DNA of 18,759 bases, from positions 1 through 18,759 of the forward strand of contig DUZD01000020.1 of NCBI GenBank assembly GCA_013349695.1, in the 5' to 3' direction. Within the stretch, counting starts at the first letter, position 1; each line of letters begins with the position of its first letter. This document shows, in pieces, positions 7,680 through 16,335 of the stretch. The notes beneath the pieces are model-generated. The model ran no database searches. It saw nothing but the letters and a program-made list of their open reading frames with translations, and was not told the DNA's origin. Made by a program: the position numbers and the translations under genes. This DNA is from Rhodospirillaceae bacterium. Lineage in GTDB: Bacteria; Pseudomonadota; Alphaproteobacteria; Rhodospirillales; 2-02-FULL-58-16.

Positions 7680-7729
7680 TTAGAGCGCATCGGGATTAAA
7701 TGATTTCATTCAATCCCGATGCGCTCTAA
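7680..7729. repeat. Long perfect palindrome, probable dispersed intergenic repeat
   Basis: TTAGAGCGCATCGGGATT (7680-7697) is the exact reverse complement of 7712-7729. The 14-base centre itself contains the palindromic halves AATGA and TCATT. An 18-bp perfect stem starting TTAGAGC and ending GCTCTAA resembles the short palindromic elements scattered between genes in alphaproteobacterial genomes, but only one copy lies in this window. The right arm contains the stop codon of the diguanylate cyclase gene, so the stem starts at its last codon and could act as a terminator or mRNA-stabilising hairpin. There is no T-run. Confidence 0.8.
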
Positions 7730-8826
7730 GAGCCGAACGCCAATTCCTTGTCCTGGACCTCGTCTTGAGAGACGACCCGGTCGCGCCCGGTGCGCTTGGC
7801 CGTATAAAGAGCGCCGTCGGAGCGGGCAATAAACTGGCTCAGGGGCTCCCCGAAATCAAACGCCCCGACACCGATGGAAATGGTAATTTTGCCTAAATCC
7901 TCGCCGGTTTTGCGGCTGATCACCTTCTTGCCACTCACCCGTTGGCGAATCTTCTCGGCCAATTTCACGGCATCCTTGGGTCCCGTGCCCGGCAGGATGA
8001 CGCAGAATTCCTCGCCACCGTAGCGGACCGCCGTGTCCTGTCCCTTGACGCACTGGGTGAGCGTCGCGCCAAGCAGTTTGAGGACTTGATCGCCGACCAG
8101 GTGGCCGTATCGATCGTTGAATTTTTTGAAACGGTCGATATCCAGCATGAGCAGGCAGAGTTCCTCGCCCTGTTCCATGGCCTCCATGGCCGCCCGCTTG
8201 AGTTCGAGGTCGAACAGTTTGCGGCTGGCAATGCCGGTCAAGGCATCGGTCATCGCCTCAACGCGCATACCTTCCAGGTCATCCCTGAGTTGGCGGACCT
8301 CCGTCGACGAAGCGTTGAGCTTGACTTCAAGTTTTTTGTTGCGTGCCTCCATGTCCCGGGTCGAGGAGAGAATGCTGGTGACCAATGACTTAAGTTCGCC
8401 CTCGCCCTTCTGCTCGGCAATCTCGCCGGAGAAAGCTTCCAGCACTTTTCCATACTCGGCGGCGCCATCACCGGCCAAGCCCAAATATTTGAGAACCTCC
8501 ACCAGCTCCATTTCAATATTGCCGGCGGCTTCGGAAATGGCGGCTTTTTCCCCGTCGAAGGCGGTTCTTTCCCCGTCGATGGCGGTTCTTTCCCCGTCGA
8601 AGGTGAAGAACTTCTCGAAAATCTCGGCATTGCGGGATGCCGTGAACTCCTGGTCATTGCTGAGCAGGATATCCAGAGTCCGGCGCAGATCGGGATATTT
8701 GTTCGAGAAATAATGAAACCAGACGGTGAAATTATTGGGATTTGCGGCAATTTTCTTGGCAATCATCAAAGACAGGGCCGATCGCGCGAATTCCTTCGCC
8801 TGTTCAGGGGATTCCGACTGTTCCAT
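7726..8826 (-). CDS. Cytosolic GGDEF-domain diguanylate cyclase
   Basis: About 366 residues from the ATG at 8826. An in-frame GTG 15 bases upstream overlaps the AGGTGAGG ribosome binding site, so the ATG is chosen. The C-terminal half is a GGDEF domain: DALTGIASR at about 194, metal-binding DIDRFKKFND at about 229, active-site GGEEF at 270-274, and the TISIGVG strand. It should condense two GTP into cyclic di-GMP. The product-inhibition I-site (RxxD five residues before GGEEF) reads KGQD, so feedback may be weakened. The N-terminal ~190 residues are soluble and helical, including NPNNFTVWFHYFSNKYPDLR, a segment type seen ahead of GGDEF in other alphaproteobacterial proteins. Three seven-residue repeats (FDGERTA, IDGERTA, FDGEKAA, about 76-96) and a probable coiled coil (about 150-190) follow. 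No membrane segment is seen. It is divergent from groES. Confidence 0.93.
   Translation of the reverse strand: MEQSESPEQAKEFARSALSLMIAKKIAANPNNFTVWFHYFSNKYPDLRRTLDILLSNDQEFTASRNAEIFEKFFTFDGERTAIDGERTAFDGEKAAISEAAGNIEMELVEVLKYLGLAGDGAAEYGKVLEAFSGEIAEQKGEGELKSLVTSILSSTRDMEARNKKLEVKLNASSTEVRQLRDDLEGMRVEAMTDALTGIASRKLFDLELKRAAMEAMEQGEELCLLMLDIDRFKKFNDRYGHLVGDQVLKLLGATLTQCVKGQDTAVRYGGEEFCVILPGTGPKDAVKLAEKIRQRVSGKKVISRKTGEDLGKITISIGVGAFDFGEPLSQFIARSDGALYTAKRTGRDRVVSQDEVQDKELAFGS
8547..8609. repeat. 21-bp tandem repeat inside the diguanylate cyclase gene
   Basis: Two nearly identical 21-base units (8547-8567 and 8568-8588, one base apart) are followed by a partly conserved third (8589-8609). All contain CCCCGTCGA. 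The unit equals seven codons, giving the FDGERTA/IDGERTA/FDGEKAA heptads, which may form or extend a helix between the N-terminal region and the GGDEF domain. Copy-number change would keep the reading frame. Confidence 0.85.
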
Positions 8827-8936
8827 GCCCGCCGACCTCACCTTTTCGGGATTATTGAACGCACCATATCACAGGCCGGCCACAAAGCATATCCACGCCA
8901 TTTTTCCGGCCCTCGAAAGCCCCTTTCAATGACCGC

Positions 8937-8965
8937 TTGACAGGAGACGATCGGACGACTAAATC
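8937..8965 (+). promoter_or_regulatory. Promoter for groES-groEL
   Basis: TTGACA (8937-8942), a perfect -35 box, lies 17 bases before TAAATC (8960-8965). The preceding C gives CTTGAC, which also resembles the heat-shock (RpoH) -35 of Alphaproteobacteria, so either sigma factor could use it. The predicted start, about 8972, falls inside the CIRCE operator, the usual arrangement for HrcA repression. Confidence 0.65.
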
Positions 8966-8966
8966 C

Positions 8967-8993
8967 TTGGCACTTGCTTCGTCGGAGTGCTAA
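8967..8993 (+). promoter_or_regulatory. CIRCE operator (HrcA binding site)
   Basis: TTGGCACTT, nine bases, then GAGTGCTAA. The consensus is TTAGCACTC-N9-GAGTGCTAA, so the right arm is perfect and the left arm has two differences. Position directly after a -10 box and 50 bases before groES is as expected. HrcA, with GroEL as its folding cofactor, represses chaperonin transcription here until heat stress titrates GroEL. Confidence 0.88.
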
Positions 8994-9042
8994 CAAACTC
9001 CTTTCTTTCTATATTTTTCAGCCTATTGATGGAGGATGCAAG

Positions 9043-9354
9043 ATGAAATTCAGGCCGCTGCATGATCGTGTGCTGGTCAGGCGCATCGAACAAGAGCAAA
9101 AATCGGCGGGCGGAGTCATCATCCCCGACACCGCGCAGGAAAAGCCCATGGAAGGCGAAATCGTCGCCGCCGGAAGCGGCAGCCGCCGTGACGACGGCTC
9201 CATCGTGCCGCTCGAAGTCAAATCCGGCGACCGGATTTTGTTCGGCAAATGGTCAGGCACGGAAGTCAAGGTCGACGGTGAGGAGCTGTTGATCATGAAG
9301 GAATCGGATCTTCTCGGCGTCATCGAAGATGGCGGCAAGAAAAAAAAGAGATAG
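9043..9354 (+). CDS. groES: Co-chaperonin GroES (Cpn10)
   Basis: A 103-residue protein starting MKFRPLHDRVLVRRIE and containing the mobile-loop region KSAGGVIIPDTAQEKPMEGEIVAAG (split here only for naming) and the DRILFGKWSGTEVK core typical of Cpn10. Seven copies form the lid of the GroEL folding chamber in the cytosol. GGAGG at 9031-9035 precedes the ATG at 9043. The C-terminus is unusually basic (GGKKKKR), encoded in part by a run of eight A. groEL follows after 30 bases. Regulation is by the promoter and CIRCE element upstream. Confidence 0.97.
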   Translation: MKFRPLHDRVLVRRIEQEQKSAGGVIIPDTAQEKPMEGEIVAAGSGSRRDDGSIVPLEVKSGDRILFGKWSGTEVKVDGEELLIMKESDLLGVIEDGGKKKKR

Positions 9355-9384
9355 GCTTGGCCCAAGGGATAAGGATTAAGGAAA

Positions 9385-11034
<1,650 letters not shown>

Positions 11035-11068
11035 ATCGTCGGCCGAGACAAGCCAAATCACTTGCCAG

Positions 11069-11099
11069 GGCCGCATCCGATGGATGCGGCCTTTTTTTT
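11069..11099 (+). terminator. Intrinsic terminator of groESL
   Basis: GGCCGCATCC (11069-11078) and GGATGCGGCC (11082-11091) form a perfect 10-bp stem with a 3-base GAT loop, followed by eight T (11092-11099). It ends the groESL transcript before the convergent helicase gene. Confidence 0.93.
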
Positions 11100-11134
11100 G
11101 GCGTTCAGGTGAAAGCAGCGGCACGGCCAGCGGA

Positions 11135-13867
11135 TCATCCGCCGGCGGCCAGGAATCCCCTTGTCTCGACCACCGCTTCGGCAAGGCCAAGACGGCGGAC
11201 CGCCACATCCTCGGGAAAAGCGCCAGCCAGCCGCGAGGGCAGGCCCCGATCGAGCAAAACGAAAACCCCGCGGTCGTCGGCGCGCCGCACCAGCCGCCCA
11301 TAAGCCTGCTTGAGCCTGAGGCGGGTCAGCATGTCGTCGTAACCGCGGCCGCCGAAGGCCTGCCTTCGCGAGCGATGCAGAATATCCGGGCGCGGCCAAG
11401 GCACTCTCTCGAAAACGATCAGCCGCAAACTGCGGCCCGGCACGTCGATGCCGTCGCGGACGGCGTCGGTGCCCAAAAGACAAGCGTCCTCCTCGGCGCG
11501 GAAAATATCGATCAGCGTCCCGGTGTCGAGACCGTCCACATGTTGGGCCAGCAGGGACAATCCCGCCGCCTCGAGGGGGCCGGCGATGTGGCCGTAGACC
11601 CGCCGCAGGCGGACAATGGCGGTGAACAGCCCCAATGCCCCGCCACCCGCCGCCAGGAACAGTTCCCGGTAAGCGGCCGCGACCTGGCAGACATTGTCCC
11701 GCTCGACGTCGGTCACCACGATGATCCGGGTCAGGCCGGCGTAGTCGAAAGGCGAGGGCACCATGGCCTTGACCGGCGAAGCGGCGAGATGGCGCGCGCC
11801 GGTGCGCATCTCGGCGCCGCCCCAATCGGAATCCTTGTCGCCGGAGTTGTCGCGGAGAGTCGCCGAAGTCACCAGCAACCCGTGTGCCGGTTGGACGACG
11901 ATCTCGGCGAAGGGACGAGCAGGATCGATCCAGTGGCGGTAAAAGCCGACGTCGATGTCGCGCCCGTCGGCGCGCTCGACGCCGAACCAGTCGACGAACT
12001 CGCTCGGCGTCGGCCCTTCCAGGGACTCGAGCATGGCACGCCAAGCCCGCGGCTGTTGGAGACCCCGCCTTTCCAGACCGCGGCAGCTGGCTTCGATGCG
12101 CGAACGGGCGGCGCTGTCCAGGTCGCCGGCCTCGGCATCAAGGAGATCGGCGAGGGCCTCGATGAGGGCGGCCAGGGGCTTGTCCAGCCGGGCCAGCGCC
12201 GCCGCCAGTTCCGCCGCCGCCGCAAGCAGGCCGGGAACGGCTGGCCGCGAGCCGGTTTCCAGGCTGTAAGGGCTTTCGCCTCCATGCTTGCGGGCGTAGA
12301 CCTGTTGGCGGACACGGGCGAGGAAAGTCTCCGCCGGTCCCGTTGGCCTGTCCTCGGCAAGGCGTTGGCGCCAGCCGGCGCCCGGCAGGGCGCGCGCCGC
12401 CAGCAAGACCTCGTGCAAGGCCGCCGCTCCGCTACCCGCCACCAGGCCTTCAATGCGCTTTTCAAGCCCCGGCGAGCGGGTCCGGCTGCCTTTTTCGGCG
12501 CCGACAAGCCAGCGCCTGAGATCCGCCGTCTCCATTCCGCTCAGATGCGCCGAGAAGACGCCGTCGGCGGTGTCGAAGAGATGGTGTCCCTCGTCGAAGA
12601 CATAGCGGCTGGGCAGATAAGCTTCGTCGCCGCCGAAGGCCGCCTGGACCATGACCAATGCGTGGTTGGCGACGACGATTTCGGCGCGCCGCGCCCGCCG
12701 GATGGTGGCTTCGATGAAGCATTTGTTGTAATGGGGGCAGGCAGAATAGATGCACTCGCCGCGGGTGTCCGTTAGAGCCGTTGTCGGAGCGCGGCCCAGG
12801 AGAACGGCCAGCCAAGCCGGGAAATCGCCGCCGAGCATGTCGCCGTCGCGGCTCACCAGCGCCCAACGCGCCATAAGCCCCAGAGCCGCCGCGTCCTCGC
12901 CCGAGACCGTCAGCCGGGCCAGCGCCTCTTCGAAATTGAGCAGGCAGAGATAGTTCTCGCGGCCTTTGCGGACGACCACTTTCGCCGCCTTCTCCGCCGC
13001 ATCGGGGTAGAGCCGGTCCAGCTCCCCGTCCAACTGGCGCTGGAGATTGCGGGTGAAGGTACTGATCCACACCGGTCCTTTGTTCTTTTCCGCCCACAAG
13101 CTGGCCGGCGCGATGTAACCCAGGGTCTTGCCGACGCCGGTGCCGGCTTCGGCGAGAACCATTCGCGGCTCGCCGTCGCGGTCGCGGGGCCGAAAGGCGG
13201 CGACGATCCGCGATGTGTAGTCGGCCTGCTGGGGCCGCTCTTCGGCTTTGTCGCCGAGCAGTTGCTTGAGCCTTGCCACCGCTTCATCGGCGTCCACGGA
13301 ATGCTCGCCGGACGGCGGCTCCGGCGCCCGCTCCTCCCATTCCGGCAGCCGGTTCCAAACCTTCAAGCCGTCGGCCGGGTTGCGGGATGGAGCCGTTGCC
13401 TCCGATTTCAGCGCCGCCAGCACCGCCTCTCCCCAGGGCCAGCCGCCTCGGGCCATGGCCAAGGCGACAGGCTGGGCGTCTTCGCCGGCGGCGGCCAGTT
13501 CGGAAAGCAGGGACCGGGCGGCGGCAAACAGAGTCTCGGCCTCCTTTTCCCGGGAGCCGGGAAGGGGCAGGCCCAAAACCTCGGCCAAGCCACGCGGCGT
13601 CGGCAGGCAGAACCAGGCCGGGCGGACGAAAGCGAACAGCTCCAACAGGTCGAAAGCGCGAAACGGCTTGCATCCCAATCTTGCCGCCGCCGCCGCCGCG
13701 TGGCAGACCAGCGGCGGGACGCCGCCGGCGCGGCGCGCCGCTTCCTCGGAGGCCAGGGTTTCGGCCTCGCCGCCGGCGCTCAGCCAAAGGGCGTCGCGGA
13801 CGCCGGCGATAAGGGCGCCGGCGGCGGGCGGCGGGAGGTCGGTCTCGGCGCGGGCGGCGGAGGTCAT
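11135..13867 (-). CDS. dinG: DinG-family (XPD-like) iron-sulfur DNA helicase
   Basis: About 910 residues from the ATG at 13867; the frame stays open further upstream but without recognisable sequence. Walker A is AEAGTGVGKT (about 239-248). Four cysteines (about 308, 372, 377, 383, in ENYLC and CIYSACPHYNKC) match the 4Fe-4S cluster of XPD/DinG helicases. The motif II box is DEGH (about 425-428), and QAYGRLVRRADDRG near the C-terminus is motif VI. These are 5'-3' superfamily 2 helicases that unwind D-loops, R-loops and G-quadruplexes. The first ~200 residues precede the helicase core and carry no motif I recognise. They make the protein longer than E. coli DinG (about 716), as in other alphaproteobacterial relatives. 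No Shine-Dalgarno sequence is visible; a TATACT box lies 7 bases before the ATG. Divergent from fetA. Confidence 0.9.
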   Translation of the reverse strand: MTSAARAETDLPPPAAGALIAGVRDALWLSAGGEAETLASEEAARRAGGVPPLVCHAAAAAARLGCKPFRAFDLLELFAFVRPAWFCLPTPRGLAEVLGLPLPGSREKEAETLFAAARSLLSELAAAGEDAQPVALAMARGGWPWGEAVLAALKSEATAPSRNPADGLKVWNRLPEWEERAPEPPSGEHSVDADEAVARLKQLLGDKAEERPQQADYTSRIVAAFRPRDRDGEPRMVLAEAGTGVGKTLGYIAPASLWAEKNKGPVWISTFTRNLQRQLDGELDRLYPDAAEKAAKVVVRKGRENYLCLLNFEEALARLTVSGEDAAALGLMARWALVSRDGDMLGGDFPAWLAVLLGRAPTTALTDTRGECIYSACPHYNKCFIEATIRRARRAEIVVANHALVMVQAAFGGDEAYLPSRYVFDEGHHLFDTADGVFSAHLSGMETADLRRWLVGAEKGSRTRSPGLEKRIEGLVAGSGAAALHEVLLAARALPGAGWRQRLAEDRPTGPAETFLARVRQQVYARKHGGESPYSLETGSRPAVPGLLAAAAELAAALARLDKPLAALIEALADLLDAEAGDLDSAARSRIEASCRGLERRGLQQPRAWRAMLESLEGPTPSEFVDWFGVERADGRDIDVGFYRHWIDPARPFAEIVVQPAHGLLVTSATLRDNSGDKDSDWGGAEMRTGARHLAASPVKAMVPSPFDYAGLTRIIVVTDVERDNVCQVAAAYRELFLAAGGGALGLFTAIVRLRRVYGHIAGPLEAAGLSLLAQHVDGLDTGTLIDIFRAEEDACLLGTDAVRDGIDVPGRSLRLIVFERVPWPRPDILHRSRRQAFGGRGYDDMLTRLRLKQAYGRLVRRADDRGVFVLLDRGLPSRLAGAFPEDVAVRRLGLAEAVVETRGFLAAGG

Positions 13868-13874
13868 GGCGGCG

Positions 13875-13880
13875 AGTATA
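13875..13880 (-). promoter_or_regulatory. Possible -10 box of a leaderless dinG transcript
   Basis: On the minus strand TATACT ends 7 bases before the dinG ATG (13867), which would put the transcription start at or next to the A of the start codon. The absence of any ribosome binding site there fits a leaderless mRNA. The -35 region (TGGCCC at 17-base spacing) is poor, so this remains tentative. Confidence 0.35.
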
Positions 13881-14020
13881 GTGGCGGCGCGCCGGCCGGG
13901 CCACGGGCGGGACGGAAAGATTTCCCGCCGACACCTCTTTCCCCCCCTTGCCGGTGATGATAAGGGTTGGGAGGTCGCCGTCACTCAGAGCCTATCCGAA
14001 CAACTGGAGGCGGTTGCGCC

Positions 14021-14617
14021 ATGTTGAAAGTTCGCGGCCTGACCCGTCCCGGCCTCGGCCCCATCGACCTCGACCTCTCCAAAGGCGAGTGCGTGGCGCT
14101 GACCGGCCAGTCGGGGGCCGGCAAGACCTTGCTGTTGCGCGCCATCGCCGACCTCGACCCCAACGACGGCCAGGTGATGCTCAAGGGCGCGGCGCGCGAG
14201 GAGACGCCGGCGCCGGAGTGGCGGCGCCGGGTTTCCTATTTCGCCGCCGAATCGGGCTGGTGGGAGGATACGGTCGCCGCCCATTTCGCCGACGTCGAGG
14301 CGGCGCGCCGGCTGCTGCCCGCCCTCGGGCTGGGTCCGCAAGCCCTCAATTGGCGGGTCGACCATTTGTCCACCGGTGAACGGCAGCGTCTGGCCTTGGT
14401 CCGCCTGCTCGTCCAATCGCCGCCAGTCCTGTTGCTGGACGAACCGACCTCGGCGCTGGACGCCGACACCGCCAAGGCGGTGGAAACGGAGATCAAGAAG
14501 CGCTGCGAGGACGGCGCGGCGATCCTCATCGTCACCCATGACGGCGAGCAAATAAAACGCCTGGCGGGGCGGCGGCTGCATATGAAAAGCGGCCGGCTGC
14601 GGGAGCAGCAAGCGTGA
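14021..14617 (+). CDS. fetA: ABC transporter ATP-binding protein, FetA (iron export) type
   Basis: A 198-residue ABC ATPase: Walker A GQSGAGKT (29-36), signature LSTGE (116-120), Walker B LLLDEP (137-142), switch His173 in IVTHD. The small size and its pairing with a FetB-type membrane protein identify it as FetA (YbbL), which in E. coli works with FetB to export iron and relieve peroxide stress. Start ATG 14021 has TGGAGG about 10 bases upstream. The stop codon overlaps the GTG start of fetB by four bases (GTGA), so translation is coupled. It diverges from dinG across a 153-base gap; I see no certain promoter there. Substrate specificity is by family, not shown by the sequence. Confidence 0.85.
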   Translation: MLKVRGLTRPGLGPIDLDLSKGECVALTGQSGAGKTLLLRAIADLDPNDGQVMLKGAAREETPAPEWRRRVSYFAAESGWWEDTVAAHFADVEAARRLLPALGLGPQALNWRVDHLSTGERQRLALVRLLVQSPPVLLLDEPTSALDADTAKAVETEIKKRCEDGAAILIVTHDGEQIKRLAGRRLHMKSGRLREQQA

Positions 14618-15417
14618 ACTTCATTTTCCTGGGCTACGTCGATTTGGTTCTCGCTTCGCTGTTGCTTTTGATTAGCGGCCTGCTGTCGATAAGCCTGCGC
14701 CTCGGACTGGAAAAGCCGCTCGGCGTCGCCGCCCTGCGCATGGTCGTGCAATTGACCCTGATCAGCTGGGTCTTGAAGGAGCTGTTCGCCATGGTTTCGC
14801 CTTGGTGGACGGCGGCGGCGGCCCTGTTGATGCTGCTCTTCGCCGGCCGCGAGGTGGTGGCGCGGCAAAGGCGCAAGTTAGCCGGCCTTTGGACTTACGG
14901 CCTTGGCACCGCTTCCATGATGTTGGCCGGGACCATCGTCACCGGGCTGGTGCTGACCACCCAGATCCGCCCCGAGCCGTGGTTCGATCCGCGCTACGCC
15001 CTGCCGATCTTAGGCATGATCCTGGGCAACACCATGAACGGGGTCAGCCTCGGCCTTGATCGCCTGTTGACGGCTGTGGGGCGCGAGCGTGTTGCCGTCG
15101 AGGCCAGGCTAGCCCTCGGCCACCACCGCGCCGAGGCCTTCCGCCCCTTGCTCCGCGACGCTTGCCGGACCGGACTGATGCAGATCGTCAACTCCATGTC
15201 GGCGATGGGACTGGTCTTCCTGCCGGGCATGATGACGGGACAGATCCTGGCCGGGATCGAACCGCTCGAGGCAGTGAAATATCAGATTCTGATCATGTTT
15301 CTGATCGCCGGCGCCAATGGCATCGGCGTGATCGTCGCCGTTTTCGCCGCCATGCGCCGGCTGACCGACAACCGCCACCGTTTACGCCTTGATCATTTGG
15401 TGGCGGCGCAAGATTAG
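14614..15417 (+). CDS. fetB: FetB-type ABC transporter permease (UPF0014)
   Basis: A 267-residue inner-membrane protein with about seven hydrophobic segments, beginning FLGYVDLVLASLLLLISGLL. Family hallmarks include the Arg-containing LRMVVQLTLISWVL segment, the GMILGNTMNGVSLGLDRL motif (about 131-148) and QIVNSMSAMGLVFLPGMMTGQILAG (named across about 190-214), all typical of FetB/YbbM. It forms the membrane part of the putative iron exporter with the upstream ATPase. The GTG start sits inside the fetA stop region (GTGA overlap), and its ribosome binding site, GGGAG, lies within the end of fetA. Length matches the family. Confidence 0.88.
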   Translation: MNFIFLGYVDLVLASLLLLISGLLSISLRLGLEKPLGVAALRMVVQLTLISWVLKELFAMVSPWWTAAAALLMLLFAGREVVARQRRKLAGLWTYGLGTASMMLAGTIVTGLVLTTQIRPEPWFDPRYALPILGMILGNTMNGVSLGLDRLLTAVGRERVAVEARLALGHHRAEAFRPLLRDACRTGLMQIVNSMSAMGLVFLPGMMTGQILAGIEPLEAVKYQILIMFLIAGANGIGVIVAVFAAMRRLTDNRHRLRLDHLVAAQD

Positions 15418-15425
15418 GTTATGCT
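15397..15425 (+). promoter_or_regulatory. Possible promoter for the 15468-16743 gene pair
   Basis: TTGGTG (15397-15402) is followed after 17 bases by TATGCT (15420-15425), partial matches to -35 and -10 boxes. They straddle the end of fetB and lie about 43 bases before the next start codon. It would allow the unknown gene and the CNB gene to be expressed separately from fetAB. Confidence 0.35.
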
Positions 15426-15467
15426 GGCGATCCTCCGTTTTGGGACCGATAGGGCAGGCTGAACACC

Positions 15468-16307
15468 ATGCACACAACCCCATCACCGGAATCCCGTATT
15501 CCCGATCTTGCCGACCATTTCCTCGCTTGCTCCAAGCTCGGTCGCTATCTCACCCTTTTCGATGAAAGCCGTTTCGTCATAACCGACGATTTCAGCCGGG
15601 GCCAACAAGTAAATAAGGTGGCCGCCGCCACCGCTTCGATCTTCTCGAAAGACTCCCTGGTCGCGCAAGCGGCCTTGCTTCCCTTGGGCCTGGCGGCGAG
15701 CGGCAGAGAGCCGAGCCGCATGGATCGTTACGAGGAGCTTTTCAGCCTCATCGAACAACAGGCGTTGAGCGACGAGGTGCGCGATTCGGCCAAGACCCTT
15801 TTGGAAACCGGTTTTCGCGCCGCTCGGATCAAGGCCATCGAAGCCGAGCTGGGCGGCAAGATCAGCCCCGCCCGGATCCGTTACCGGAGCTTTCTCGACA
15901 TCGTCAAGCAATTGACGGAAAAAAAGATTTCGGCCCAATCTTTCAGGGAAGAGTTTGTCGAGTTCACCCACGACGTCGCCGGCCGGCTCGACTTCGGCAT
16001 TTACAGCTTTTGCCTGGACCGCATTTTCAGCAGCCCTCTCGTTCCGCTCAAGGCGAAGGGCTACTTGGTGGCCGAGATCATCGGCTATCCGCCCCTGATC
16101 CGCCGCGAATTGATCACCAACCTGATTACCGCGCCTGCTATCGACCCGGAACTGGTCCGCTTCACCCGCCAATCCGTACATCGGGAATTGGACAACATTG
16201 CGGTGACGGAGATTTATCTTCTGGAAACGCTGAAATCCTCGCAGATGACCTCTGGCGAGATGGAAAACATGTTGGCGAGTGGAAAGGTCGCGGCTCTGGC
16301 CGGGTAG
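15468..16307 (+). CDS. Uncharacterised protein, mostly helical, paired with a CNB-fold gene
   Basis: A 279-residue protein I do not recognise. It has no signal peptide, no membrane segment and no nucleotide-binding or metal motif. It looks soluble and largely alpha-helical, with many charged amphipathic stretches such as SFREEFVEFTHDVAGRLDF and PLIRRELITNLITAP. Two cysteines are present (about 21 and 182). The start ATG at 15468 has a moderate AGGGCAGG upstream. The next gene, a lone cyclic-nucleotide-binding-fold protein, begins 28 bases after the stop, so the two are probably co-transcribed and may act together. Base composition is like its neighbours, giving no sign of recent transfer. It is real by codon pattern and spacing; function is unknown. 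Confidence 0.8.
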   Translation: MHTTPSPESRIPDLADHFLACSKLGRYLTLFDESRFVITDDFSRGQQVNKVAAATASIFSKDSLVAQAALLPLGLAASGREPSRMDRYEELFSLIEQQALSDEVRDSAKTLLETGFRAARIKAIEAELGGKISPARIRYRSFLDIVKQLTEKKISAQSFREEFVEFTHDVAGRLDFGIYSFCLDRIFSSPLVPLKAKGYLVAEIIGYPPLIRRELITNLITAPAIDPELVRFTRQSVHRELDNIAVTEIYLLETLKSSQMTSGEMENMLASGKVAALAG

Positions 16308-16335
16308 ATCTCGCACATAAGGGGGGGGCGTCGGC

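Noticed and set aside
9340..9354. A AAA AAG slippery heptamer at the end of groES, possible -1 frameshift into an 18-residue extension overlapping the groEL start
   Set aside because: There is no obvious stimulatory structure and the zero-frame stop follows immediately. The extension has no known counterpart, and poly-lysine codons explain the A run.
11084..12775. Long plus-strand open frame opposite dinG
   Set aside because: It overlaps the helicase motifs in antisense and shows no domain of its own.
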